This document shows, piece after piece, positions 17,919 through 26,115 of a stretch of 64,000 nt of DNA; the first letter of the stretch is position 1; each line of letters begins with the position of its first letter. Source of the DNA: CAWIHK01 sp963835935 (GTDB lineage: Bacteria > Bacteroidota > Ignavibacteria > UBA10030 > CAVZMI01); NCBI GenBank assembly GCA_963835935.1, contig CAWIHK010000001.1:1736001-1800000 (forward strand). The letters are read 5' to 3'. The position numbers and the translations under genes were made by a program. Under the pieces are notes generated by a model, which was not told the DNA's origin, ran no database searches, and saw only the letters and a program-made list of their open reading frames with translations.

Positions 17919-18658
17919 TGTTGACTTCCTTGTTGTTGCTGTTTTTCCTGTTCTTGCTTCCTTTGTTCTGCCAATGTTTTTTGGTATTGTTCCCAATACT
18001 TTTTGATCTCCTCATTCTTCCATGCTTTGTCGGGCAAATTGACACCACCACCTGCAGCTTCAATTAAGAAACGAATAAACCCATTGCTGTTAGGACCGTT
18101 AAGCGCGTCATAATCGGGCAGGTCACTTTTTATCGCATCGAATATATTCAATATTTTATTCTCAAAACCTTTATAATCTTTTTCACCAACACCTTGTGGT
18201 CTGTTCACAGTTTCTTCTTCTTGCCCTGGACGAGTTTGCATTTCTTTGCCAAGAGGTTCCATCAATGGATTCCCAGTTTTGCTGCCATTTGCAGGACCAC
18301 CCAGTTCAATGAGGACATCAACTTTATCAGTGGTAACTCTCATGAAAGTGTGTAATGGACCATATAACCATACTGCACTCCGTTTGGCAAAATCTAGAGC
18401 CCCAGTAACATTATTGTAAAGTGATGCTGATCCGAGCCTTTCAGTGTAGACGTGTACTTCTTTGCCATCCACATCAATATTCTTAATAGGATTATCCATC
18501 CCATAACAATACGGTGACCATCCTGGATATTTTTGTTGCATTGGGTCAGGTGTTGTCCACCTAGCACAATTTGAACTAAAATACCTGCCTGCATAGCCGG
18601 TTTGAATAAATATGGACACTAAAAGAAAGATAACGAAAAAGTATCTCGACTGCTTCAT
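17915..18658 (-). CDS. Secreted mini-RHS: RHS-repeat-associated core motif plus unknown C-terminal domain
   Basis: The 247-residue protein starts with a signal peptide (FFVIFLLVSIFIQTGYAG). Residues about 25-66 then match the end of the RHS-associated core (RYFSSNCARWTTPDP, SPYCYGMDNPIKNIDVDG), but no YD repeats precede it. Residues 67-210 form an unknown tail containing LHTFMRVTT and NGPNSNGFIRFLIEAAGG. The latter recalls the second half of permuted papain/NlpC-like folds with Ser/Asn where Cys would stand. The end is a Gln/Glu/Lys-rich helix. The gene lies 21 bp after the transglutaminase-like gene with an AAGGAA ribosome-binding site. It may be a stand-alone effector or a fragment of a larger RHS gene; the signal peptide favours the former. 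Confidence 0.65.
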   Translation of the reverse strand: MKQSRYFFVIFLLVSIFIQTGYAGRYFSSNCARWTTPDPMQQKYPGWSPYCYGMDNPIKNIDVDGKEVHVYTERLGSASLYNNVTGALDFAKRSAVWLYGPLHTFMRVTTDKVDVLIELGGPANGSKTGNPLMEPLGKEMQTRPGQEEETVNRPQGVGEKDYKGFENKILNIFDAIKSDLPDYDALNGPNSNGFIRFLIEAAGGGVNLPDKAWKNEEIKKYWEQYQKTLAEQRKQEQEKQQQQGSQQ

Positions 18659-18679
18659 AAAAATATTCCTTTCGGTAGA

Positions 18680-20098
18680 TCAATACTCGCCAGTACGTTT
18701 AAATTTCTCAATCGATTCTGCTTGCTTTATGAAAAACTCCTTTGGAAATTTTAACACTATCCCAAGGTCTTTAGCTTTTGCTTTCAATTTATGAGAAAGG
18801 TCTATAAGATTCAATATCTTTTTCCCGTAGCTGGCATCTATGTATGTAATTTCTTGCATCATGTCAATTTCGTCATTCTGTCTCTGCATATTCGGATTCT
18901 GATTGATGGGTAACTGATTGTATGGATTATTTGGTTTTTGAGATGTCGATTGTGGAACAATTCCTCGATTCATATTTATAACATTTGGATCTGGCAACAT
19001 CCCCTGTGTTGACTGGCGATTCGGATTTACTCCAGCTTTTGGTAATGAAGGACGCGTAAATCGATCGAGGGATTGATCGTATGGACTAGGTTGTCTTTGA
19101 AATGGCGATTGACCAATCATTCCGGGATTCATACTTATAGCATTTGGATCGGGGAATATTTCTTGTGTTGCTTGGCGATTTGGATTCACTTCAAATTGTG
19201 GCGATGACGGTCGTATTGTACATCGATCAAGGGTTTCATAATTCTGCTTTACATCTTGTATCCTTTCGTACCTAGTACTATCAAGTTCAATTGCTTTCTC
19301 ACGGTAAAGCTCACCAAGGTTCCAATACGCTCCGACGTAAGTGGAATCATAAGCAAGAGCGAGCCTAGTATAATAAATGGCTCTATCCAAATCCTTTTTC
19401 TTTTCCCTGAAATATCGAGCGTTCACATCGAGAAGGGATGCGAGGTATTCCTTCTTCGTAAGGACTCTCTCATAGACACCATTCTTTATTGCTTTCTTCG
19501 GTTCACCGGCATCGGTTGCATATCTCCAAGTTGGGATATATCCTCCGCCGCAAGTTGCTTCTACGTTGTTTTCTTTAAATCCCTTTTTGATGTATCGACA
19601 GTAAAAATGTTTTGCACTCCTCACAGGCTTGATAGGCCAGCCGAGTCTTTCAGCAAGTACAAGGTGCAGCATCGACATCGTAACACAGGAACCAAGTTTC
19701 GTTGCAATATAGCCGTTCAAGAATTGGTCATTAGTACTGTCAGCTTCAAGGTCATCCAAGTTATACGTGAATGTAACGGAATCATTCCACCAGCCGGGTC
19801 TATAAAGATATTGATTCATTAATCCGATCCGAACAAGCGGTTCAGTGTGGCCTTGTTCGAGATAACGAATTTTTTCAACCATGTAATTGATGCAGTAGTC
19901 GAAAAATTCTATCTTGATATTAGGATAAGCATCTTTTGCAAGAACAAGACAAGCTATGCCAAGATTGATACTATCTTCAGGCATAGCAAGAATCTGTTCT
20001 ATTGATTGTCCAGAATATTTCGATTGTGGCATAACTACTTCTGTTCTAATAAAAAAGACCAATAAAAGAACAGCTAACGAAATATTCAAACGATTCAT
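18680..20098 (-). CDS. Secreted transglutaminase-like/TPR protein with Pro/Asn-rich tandem repeats
   Basis: The 472-residue protein has a signal peptide (residues 1-24) and a transglutaminase/SirB1-like region at about 85-200. In it, LGSCVTMSMLHLVLAERLGW places a candidate Cys and SAKHFYCRY a candidate His. A TPR-like helical pair follows (LDRAIYYTRLALAYDSTYVG, AYWNLGELYREKA; about 235-275). Residues 290-400 hold two degenerate 52-residue repeats (LDR...NPNRQ.TQ...PDPN.I.MN). The C-terminus is a lysine-rich helix. GAGG precedes the ATG by 8 nt. It is first in the five-gene cluster with the RHS-core gene. It may process or crosslink a partner; substrate unknown. Confidence 0.65.
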   Translation of the reverse strand: MNRLNISLAVLLLVFFIRTEVVMPQSKYSGQSIEQILAMPEDSINLGIACLVLAKDAYPNIKIEFFDYCINYMVEKIRYLEQGHTEPLVRIGLMNQYLYRPGWWNDSVTFTYNLDDLEADSTNDQFLNGYIATKLGSCVTMSMLHLVLAERLGWPIKPVRSAKHFYCRYIKKGFKENNVEATCGGGYIPTWRYATDAGEPKKAIKNGVYERVLTKKEYLASLLDVNARYFREKKKDLDRAIYYTRLALAYDSTYVGAYWNLGELYREKAIELDSTRYERIQDVKQNYETLDRCTIRPSSPQFEVNPNRQATQEIFPDPNAISMNPGMIGQSPFQRQPSPYDQSLDRFTRPSLPKAGVNPNRQSTQGMLPDPNVINMNRGIVPQSTSQKPNNPYNQLPINQNPNMQRQNDEIDMMQEITYIDASYGKKILNLIDLSHKLKAKAKDLGIVLKFPKEFFIKQAESIEKFKRTGEY

Positions 20099-20218
20099 TT
20101 TTATGCCTCAATTTATCAATTACTTTATACTTGAACAATATCGAGTACGCTATTTTTTCGCACAGTATGATAGATTTAAAATTAAGCAAATCGAACTATA
20201 GAAGTTCACCGGCTTAAT

Positions 20219-20350
20219 ACACTGGGAAAAAAATACATCCAACTACAATAATTGTCTGCCTTATTCCCACTCAATCGTTGCCGGCGGCTTTGAGCTGACG
20301 TCGTAAACTACACGGTTCACGCCGCGGACTTCATTCGAAATCCGGTTCAA
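20219..20350 (-). pseudogene. Displaced guaA 3'-end fragment
   Basis: The segment 20261-20347 reads as the last 28 codons and stop of guaA (NRISNEVRGV...ATIEWE), identical in protein sequence to the intact gene at 24573. It differs at six of 87 nucleotides, every one synonymous. About 40 bp of 3' flank (20219-20260) also resembles the flank at 24530-24572. Upstream of the fragment the frame runs into a stop. It marks one side of a direct repeat bracketing 20.35-24.57 kb. Confidence 0.9.
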
Positions 20351-20372
20351 TATTTATCGTTTCGCCATTTCC

Positions 20373-22460
20373 TTATTTGATTACCATCAGCTTTTTCGTC
20401 TCCGAGTAGATACCTGCCTGCAATCGATAGAAATAGATTCCATTTGGCAAATCATTCGCGTCGAAAATTACTTGATAATGACCGGGCGTTTTTCCTTCAT
20501 TAACCAGATTCTGGATTTGTCTGCCTAAAATATCGTAGATAACAAGATGCACGTGAGATAATTTCGGGATATCGTAACCGATTATCGTCGTTGGATTAAA
20601 TGGATTGGGAAAATTCTGATACAGTGTATATGTCTTCGGAACAGTTCTATCAGTTTTTACAAATGTTGATGTTGAAGTTGTAAACCTCCAAATACTTGAC
20701 CATTGACTTGCGCCTGCCGCATTTTTTGCTTTGACACGCCAGTAATAAGTTGTGTTAGTAACAAGGTTGTTTGCAATAGATGATGTACTCATAATCCCAC
20801 TAGTATCAAATTTGATTGTTGAGAAATCGAGATTCACGGAAACCTGAAGTCGGTAGGTAGTAGCTCCAGCTGAAGAATTCCAAACCAGTTGCGTGCTTGT
20901 AGAAACCCCTGTATCTCCGGCAACGGGCAGAGAAAGCGTCGGCGAAAAAGGAGCGCTGTTTGCTAAAAGTCTGTCGTGGAAAAAGCTGCCAGACACCGTA
21001 AATGATTTATAGCTCCAGTCTGTCAATAACGGGGGCGTCCACACCGGCGAGAAATTCCATGCCAGCCAACCGATTCCTTTGGGTTCAAGATAGTTGTCAA
21101 TCAGTGGGATGCCAAAGCTGTCGTCTGTACCATAAACTGATGTATTCGTTGGATCACTAGGATCAAATCCAACCTCTCCGACAAGTACAGGATGTGACGC
21201 GGAGAGTGTACCAAATGCGTCATCCCAGGATCTAAACCATGGGCTTAAGCTTGAAGGATACACATGCGTTGAATATACAACATTTGGCCGCTGAACAGAA
21301 TCGTTTGCTGCAAGTGAGCAGTCATAGGCGAAATCTAATCCGCCAACCATAACCACACGATCAGGGTCTTGCGATCGAATGCTGTCGATCAATGACTCAG
21401 CCATCACTCGCCATCCAGTCCACGCTTCCGGCGTGACAGTGAGGCCGTTCGGCAAATCTTTAGCGGGTTCATTAAACAGATCGTAGAAAGCTATTAGTTT
21501 GTCTCTGGAAAAATGTGTGGAAATAAGATTCCAAAAAGTATACATTTGCGCCGTAGTGAATTGACACAGAGGTCCCCAAATGCTTGTTCCATCCCATGGT
21601 GTGTGCTCCCATTCACCTGTGGGAGGGTATCCGTCGACGTGGAAGTCAATAATTGAATACATTCCCCTTTCACCAGCCCATGCGACTGCCCAATCAAGAA
21701 GCCGGATACATGAACCTGAGCCATATTGGTTCTCAAAATAAAAAAAACTATTACAAGTAACGGGAATGCGAATCAACTTGACGTTCCAATCAGCCATAGC
21801 TTGAAAAAACTCTGCGTTACAATGACTGGTGTACCAAAGATACATTTCAACCGGATTGGGGACATTCACTCCCCTGAAAACCATCACATTACCATCTTCA
21901 TCCAGTATCTTATTGTTAGTTACATGTAATGCTTCCATAGATACAGCAGCCGTGGTGAACGACCATGTGAAATCGTTATCCAAATGATTCTGAGAATTGT
22001 CAGCAATTGAAGTCGTTACTTTGACATTGTAAACCGAATTGGGTTGAAAAGGCAAATAAGGACTGAAGCTTGCGGTTTGAGTTTGGTCATTGTAACTAAT
22101 TGTATCCGCGACCACGGGATTGCCAGAAGAAGTTGTGATAACAAAAGATGTCCTAGATAAAGTGGTTGGATCAATCGGGTTTGAAAATGTTACACTCACT
22201 GACCCCGTCCACTTTACATCAATAGAACCTGGCGCCGGAGAGACTGAAGTGATTTCAAACGTTTGTGCAACTTTAGAAACTTTTTTTGTCCTCGCATGCA
22301 TATCCTTAGCATAAGCATCAAGAAAAGAGAACATCAGCATCAACACTAAAACTGAGATAAAAGTACTCCCTAAAAAAGTTCTTTTATGAGCATTGAAACT
22401 CGTTGTGGTTAAGAAGGAACCAGCCGCCATCATTGAATAGATGAAGTTATTCTGGGACAT
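20373..22460 (-). CDS. Secreted GH5-family glycoside hydrolase with type IX sorting domain
   Basis: The 695-residue product has an N-terminal hydrophobic export segment (about 30-52) and an Ig-like SbsA/Big_5 domain (about 68-172). A GH5 cellulase-like TIM barrel (about 178-500) follows, with YDLFNEP giving acid/base Glu331 and VLVGEVGF nucleophile Glu429. Then come a fibronectin-III-like domain (510-600) and a Por/T9SS C-terminal sorting domain (NFPNPFNPTT near 613, ending KKLMVIK). It likely cleaves a beta-linked polysaccharide such as cellulose, glucan or mannan at the cell surface. GGAG stands 8 nt before the ATG. It lies inside the segment bounded by guaA 3'-end duplications, so it may have arrived by transfer. 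Confidence 0.9.
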   Translation of the reverse strand: MSQNNFIYSMMAAGSFLTTTSFNAHKRTFLGSTFISVLVLMLMFSFLDAYAKDMHARTKKVSKVAQTFEITSVSPAPGSIDVKWTGSVSVTFSNPIDPTTLSRTSFVITTSSGNPVVADTISYNDQTQTASFSPYLPFQPNSVYNVKVTTSIADNSQNHLDNDFTWSFTTAAVSMEALHVTNNKILDEDGNVMVFRGVNVPNPVEMYLWYTSHCNAEFFQAMADWNVKLIRIPVTCNSFFYFENQYGSGSCIRLLDWAVAWAGERGMYSIIDFHVDGYPPTGEWEHTPWDGTSIWGPLCQFTTAQMYTFWNLISTHFSRDKLIAFYDLFNEPAKDLPNGLTVTPEAWTGWRVMAESLIDSIRSQDPDRVVMVGGLDFAYDCSLAANDSVQRPNVVYSTHVYPSSLSPWFRSWDDAFGTLSASHPVLVGEVGFDPSDPTNTSVYGTDDSFGIPLIDNYLEPKGIGWLAWNFSPVWTPPLLTDWSYKSFTVSGSFFHDRLLANSAPFSPTLSLPVAGDTGVSTSTQLVWNSSAGATTYRLQVSVNLDFSTIKFDTSGIMSTSSIANNLVTNTTYYWRVKAKNAAGASQWSSIWRFTTSTSTFVKTDRTVPKTYTLYQNFPNPFNPTTIIGYDIPKLSHVHLVIYDILGRQIQNLVNEGKTPGHYQVIFDANDLPNGIYFYRLQAGIYSETKKLMVIK

Positions 22461-22732
22461 GACGTAAGTCTCCTTTCTTGAATGGTAAAAGAAAATTACA
22501 ACTAGCGTAATACCGTAATTCGTTATCTCAGCAACTTCCGTGTCATGAACGAATAAAAAGTGCGTTTATATCTTTTGCCATTGAATTTAAATATCCTCAA
22601 CTATCTATAGCCAAACTCCTCGCAAGCTTTCACATTATAGATATCACATCTAGTAATAAAAAAGGATTAGCGCTGGAATTGTACGAAGTTGGAGTTTAAA
22701 AAGCAACAATAAATTGCGGAATTCGCTCGCCT

Positions 22733-22930
22733 CGCTCCGCTTGAGAGAATATCCTCAACGAGAGGCGGAGCGGGGATTTGTGATTGCGGAATAGGAAGTG
22801 AGTATCCTTAGGTCAATTGCGGATTTGAAATTTGAGATTTGTTTGTGATTTGTCCGAAGTACTCCTTCAGAGGAAATTGAGATTTGATTTTTGCGATTAC
22901 GGATTTTTGATTGTGCATAGGCGATTGGTA
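22733..22930. repeat. Intergenic element B: inverted repeat plus heptamer tract and shared core
   Basis: CGCTCCGC (22733-22740) and GCGGAGCG (22765-22772) form a perfect 8-bp stem with inner TTGAG/CTCAA pairing. To the right lie 7-bp units (TGCGGAT, TTGAAAT, TTGAGAT, TTGTTTG, TGATTTG). The core TTGTCCGAAGTACTCCTT (22850-22867) is the reverse complement of the core found in elements A and C, and further heptamers follow. Unlike A and C, I see no terminal inverted repeat, so it may be a one-armed or damaged copy. Confidence 0.55.
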
Positions 22931-22981
22931 TTCTCAATCAACACTCTGTCGATTAGAACAAAAAGAAAATCTCTAAATAGA

Positions 22982-23006
22982 AAATAGTTCTTTCAAAAAA
23001 CTATTT
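22982..23006 (-). terminator. Possible weak terminator after SRPBCC gene
   Basis: AAATAGTT (22982-22989) pairs with AACTATTT (22999-23006) across a 9-nt loop. On the minus strand it is followed by an interrupted T-rich stretch. It is located 23 bp after the SRPBCC stop codon. Confidence 0.35.
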
Positions 23007-23028
23007 CTCAATTATTATTCTCGATTTT

Positions 23029-23508
23029 TCATTTTCTCAGACTCTCAGCAAGCTTGTCGAACGATTCGTTCCAGCCTAGTTTTGTGTTATCACTCATTAA
23101 ACCCGGCGGGATACCAACGTGTCGTAATGTCATTTTTGTCTTGCCGCCACTTTCTTCAAACGTCACGGTTACCGTCAATTCTGATGGCCAATCGCCGGTC
23201 AATCCGTAGTGTGAAGCCGGGACTAGATTGCCTTCCTCATCTGCAAAACTATCTGTATAAACAATCCATTTCAACGGAATCAATTCACGATAGATACCTG
23301 TGGACCAATAATCTTGCCCTTCAGGCGAGCGCATGCAAAACAAATATCTCCCTCCTACACGGAAATCTATTTTGCATACAGGCGATGTGAAGTTTTTCGG
23401 TCCCCACCAATGTACGAAGTGATCTGGATCTGTCCATGCCTTCCACACGATTTGAGATGGTGCGTTAAAAACCCGCATAATAATGAGTTCATTTTCTATG
23501 GCTATCAT
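23029..23508 (-). CDS. SRPBCC / AHSA1-like domain protein
   Basis: The 159-residue protein matches the activator-of-Hsp90-ATPase (AHSA1) branch of the START/SRPBCC fold. Signs are RVFNAPSQIVWKAWTDPDHF at the N-terminus, HWWGPKNF near 33, GGRYLFCMRSPEG near 52, and a C-terminal GWNESFDKLAESL helix. Such proteins bind hydrophobic ligands or act as stress-related helpers; no specific ligand can be read. AAGGA precedes the ATG. It follows the SnoaL-like gene on the same strand, and both lie inside the accessory segment beside guaA. Confidence 0.88.
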   Translation of the reverse strand: MIAIENELIIMRVFNAPSQIVWKAWTDPDHFVHWWGPKNFTSPVCKIDFRVGGRYLFCMRSPEGQDYWSTGIYRELIPLKWIVYTDSFADEEGNLVPASHYGLTGDWPSELTVTVTFEESGGKTKMTLRHVGIPPGLMSDNTKLGWNESFDKLAESLRK

Positions 23509-23599
23509 TTCGTTTTTCCTTTCATCATATCTATTAATGATTTTTATTATGTCGATTCAGCGTTGATTTAAATCCCTTTTGATTCGAAGCATGTCCTGC

Positions 23600-23995
23600 T
23601 CAGAACATCCCGTTCTGGTTCGGAGAATTCTCGGGGACGGCCTGACCTATGTCCCACATTTCAATAATGCGATCACCTTCAAACTTGAAAATGTGAACCG
23701 TTGCGATTCCCGGCTTTCCCTCTTGCAAAATTATATTGGAGTGCACAGCAACAAGATCACCATCTTCGAACACTCGTTTGACATTAAGTTTTTTATGGGG
23801 AAACTCAAGCTGGTTTTTTTCCATCGCTTTTTCTAAACTTGCGGCATCGCCTGCAAATGCTGCGTTATGATGACGCATCCCCGGCGATACAAAGGTTGTG
23901 AAAGCTTCATGAATTTTTCCGCCTGCCACGAGATGTAAAAATGCCACTGCTAATTCTTTGTGAGAATTCATCCCTTGATTATTTTTATTTATCAT
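23600..23995 (-). CDS. SnoaL/NTF2-like protein
   Basis: The 131-residue protein has the small alpha+beta cone pattern of SnoaL-like polyketide-cyclase/NTF2 family proteins: an N-terminal helix (HKELAVAFLHLVAGGKIHEAF), FVSPGMRHHNAAF, then strands VKRVFEDGDLVAVHSNI and TVHIFKFEGDRIIEMWDIGQ. Enzymatic members are rare and this could be a ligand-binding protein. GGGAG lies 8 nt before the ATG. The SRPBCC gene follows 91 bp downstream, so a two-gene unit is plausible. Confidence 0.82.
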   Translation of the reverse strand: MINKNNQGMNSHKELAVAFLHLVAGGKIHEAFTTFVSPGMRHHNAAFAGDAASLEKAMEKNQLEFPHKKLNVKRVFEDGDLVAVHSNIILQEGKPGIATVHIFKFEGDRIIEMWDIGQAVPENSPNQNGMF

Positions 23996-24293
23996 TGAAT
24001 AATCTCCCGGAGTAATTCTCCTACACTAATTTTAACCTTGTATATGTTTTATCTGAAAGTCTTACCTGATAAGTGTACAACATTTCGACAAAGGGAATGA
24101 TTCCCGGTTGTAATACTATATTTTAAATGATGAAAATAATTAATAGAGGTCAATCTTTTGTCTATTTTACAACTGCAGAATTTTGATCTAAAATTTGAAG
24201 CGATTGAATCGCCTCAGTAAGATTGTGAATTTTGAATTTAACCCAAATTTGTCATTAGGAAAAAAATATTTTAAAATTCTGTAGCTTTCTCAT

Positions 24294-24417
24294 ATGGTCG
24301 GTTCGATACGTCCCTTTTTTATGGCGATTTGAAGGACTACTCACCGACCATGCTGATAAGCCGGTGGTTGAGTAATCCAAATCTGAAAATCAGATTTGGA
24401 TATATCGAAACCACCAT
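24294..24417. repeat. Inverted pair of REP-like palindromic elements (BIME-like)
   Basis: Unit 1 (24294-24351) has outer arms ATGGTCGGT and ACCGACCAT (perfect 9 bp). Unit 2 (24363-24417) has GGTGGTT and AACCACC outside a perfect 12-bp stem, ATCCAAATCTGA (24375-24386) with TCAGATTTGGAT (24390-24401), and a 3-nt loop. Unit 2 read on the minus strand aligns with unit 1: ATGGTCGGTTCGATACGTCC versus ATGGTGGTTTCGATATATCC, 16 of 20 identical. The facing inner arms (24334-24349 and 24363-24378) are also complementary at 13 of 16 positions. Confidence 0.8.
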
Positions 24418-24425
24418 CGTGATGG

Positions 24426-24472
24426 TTAATGCTTTATGCATTAATAAGTTATTCTAATGACGGCCATTAGAA
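24426..24472. repeat. Two further hairpins beside the REP-like pair
   Basis: TTAATGC (24426-24432) with GCATTAA (24438-24444) and TTCTAATG (24452-24459) with CATTAGAA (24465-24472) are perfect inverted repeats with 5-nt loops. They directly follow the REP-like pair and precede the guaA 3' flank. Confidence 0.6.
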
Positions 24473-24572
24473 AATTCTCTAATAACAAATCTGGGTTTAA
24501 GATTAACAAGAGAAGTTTGCCAGTATTATTCGCTGGGAAAAAAGATGTAACCAACCACGATTGTTGTTGGGT

Positions 24573-26114
24573 TTATTCCCACTCTATCGTTGCCGGCGGC
24601 TTTGAACTGACGTCGTAAACAACTCTGTTCACACCGCGGACTTCATTCGAAATCCGGTTTGAGATTTTTGCCAGAACTTCATCCGGGATCCGAGCCCAGT
24701 CGGCTGTCATGCCATCGACACTGTAAACTGCTCGCAGTGCGATCACCGATTCGTATGTCCGTTCATCTCCCATCACGCCGACAGATTGCACCGGAAGCAA
24801 CACTGCGAATGCCTGCCATATCGCATCATAGAGATTCGCTTTTTTAATTTCATCGATAAATATTTCGTCGGCATCACGAAGAATAATCAATCTGTCTCTT
24901 GTAATCTCACCAAGAATTCGAACTGCCAATCCGGGGCCGGGGAATGGATGACGTTTCAAAAATTCATCAGGCAGTTCAAGTTGAAGGCCGACGGCTCTGA
25001 CTTCATCTTTAAATAATTCCCGGAATGGTTCAATCAATTTCAAATTCATTTTTTCAGGGAGGCCGCCGACGTTATGATGTGTTTTAATAGTGACCGATGG
25101 GCCTTTAAACGACACCGATTCAATCACGTCGGGATACAACGTTCCCTGCGCAAGAAATTTTACATTGCCGATTTTGTGCGCTTCAAGTTCGAATACTTCG
25201 ATGAAAGTATTGCCAATAATTTTTCTTTTCCTCTCTGGATCCATAATACCCGCAAGCCGTGCAAGAAAGAGTCCGGAAGCATCGACGAATGAGAGATTGA
25301 TATGAAACGTATCCTGAAACAGTTTTACGATTTGAGCGCTTTCATCCTTGCGCATCAAACCATTATCGATGTGTACGCAATACAATTTATCCCCAATGGC
25401 ACGATGCAGCAGTACTGCCGCAACCGAAGAATCAACTCCGCCGCTGAGAGCGCAAATTATTTTTTCCTTGCCTACTCGTTTGCGAACATCGTCGATCGTA
25501 CTCTCGATAAAAGATTTTGCATTCCAGCCGCCGGCACATTTGCAGATGTTGTAAAGAAAATTTTTGATGATGTCGCGGCCATTCGGAGTGTGAACAACTT
25601 CAGGATGAAATTGTACTGCGTAAATAGGTTTTTCAGAATGTCGAATTGCACAAATAGGCGCGTTTGCTGAATGGCCTATCGGAACAAAATCATCGGGAAT
25701 TTTTGTCAGCGCATCACCGTGACTCATCCAGACAGAGATCGATTTTTTCATACCCGCAAATAAATCTTTGTTATCATCGATGAACAATTCGGCTTTGCCA
25801 TACTCCCGTTTTGCGGCACGATCAACTTCCCCGCCGAACTGTCGCGCTATGAGCTGCAAACCGTAACATATTCCGAGGATTGGAACACCAAGCGAAAAAA
25901 TTTGTGAATCGGAAATCGGCGCTTCGGGTGAATAAACACTCCAGGGACTTCCTGAAAGAATTATTCCCTTCGGATTTATTTGTTTAATTTTTTCAAACGG
26001 AATATTAAACGGATGGATTTCACAGTACACACCGCATTCACGAACCCGGCGAGCTATGAGCTGCGTATATTGCGAACCAAAATCAAGTATCAAAACCATT
26101 TCGGAGTGTTGCAT
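24573..26114 (-). CDS. guaA: GMP synthase (glutamine-hydrolysing)
   Basis: The 513-residue enzyme has a class I glutamine amidotransferase domain (GICYGLQ with Cys83; QFHPEV near 168), the ATP pyrophosphatase loop SGGVDSSV near 225 and the C-terminal dimerisation domain ending PATIEWE. It converts XMP to GMP. The ATG follows the gcvPA stop after 1 bp (TGA-A-ATG), so it is last in the efp-accB-accC-gcvH-gcvPA-guaA run. Its last 28 codons and 3' flank recur about 4.3 kb downstream at 20219-20350, as after insertion of an element at the guaA 3' end. Confidence 0.97.
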   Translation of the reverse strand: MQHSEMVLILDFGSQYTQLIARRVRECGVYCEIHPFNIPFEKIKQINPKGIILSGSPWSVYSPEAPISDSQIFSLGVPILGICYGLQLIARQFGGEVDRAAKREYGKAELFIDDNKDLFAGMKKSISVWMSHGDALTKIPDDFVPIGHSANAPICAIRHSEKPIYAVQFHPEVVHTPNGRDIIKNFLYNICKCAGGWNAKSFIESTIDDVRKRVGKEKIICALSGGVDSSVAAVLLHRAIGDKLYCVHIDNGLMRKDESAQIVKLFQDTFHINLSFVDASGLFLARLAGIMDPERKRKIIGNTFIEVFELEAHKIGNVKFLAQGTLYPDVIESVSFKGPSVTIKTHHNVGGLPEKMNLKLIEPFRELFKDEVRAVGLQLELPDEFLKRHPFPGPGLAVRILGEITRDRLIILRDADEIFIDEIKKANLYDAIWQAFAVLLPVQSVGVMGDERTYESVIALRAVYSVDGMTADWARIPDEVLAKISNRISNEVRGVNRVVYDVSSKPPATIEWE

Positions 26115-26115
26115 T

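Larger units (their letters stand above)
22461..23028. other. Intergenic region with repeat element B
   Basis: No gene is evident. The left 200 bp probably carry the GH5 promoter. From 22715 the sequence consists of an inverted repeat and heptamer-rich element B, described separately. A weak hairpin at the right end may terminate the SRPBCC gene. Confidence 0.5.
23996..24572. other. Intergenic region rich in inverted repeats
   Basis: No gene is visible. The left 280 bp are A/T-rich and probably contain the promoter of the SnoaL-like gene. From 24294 to 24476 the sequence is an almost continuous series of hairpins (described separately). The last 40 bp are the guaA 3' flank that is also found at 20219-20260. 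Confidence 0.6.

Noticed and set aside
24294..24476. Reading the hairpin cluster as a terminator of guaA
   Set aside because: None of the stems is followed by a T run on either strand, and the duplicated arms point to a repeat element.
24294..24476. CRISPR array or tRNA cluster
   Set aside because: Repeats are inverted and unequal, without regular spacers, and no cloverleaf or CCA end is present.
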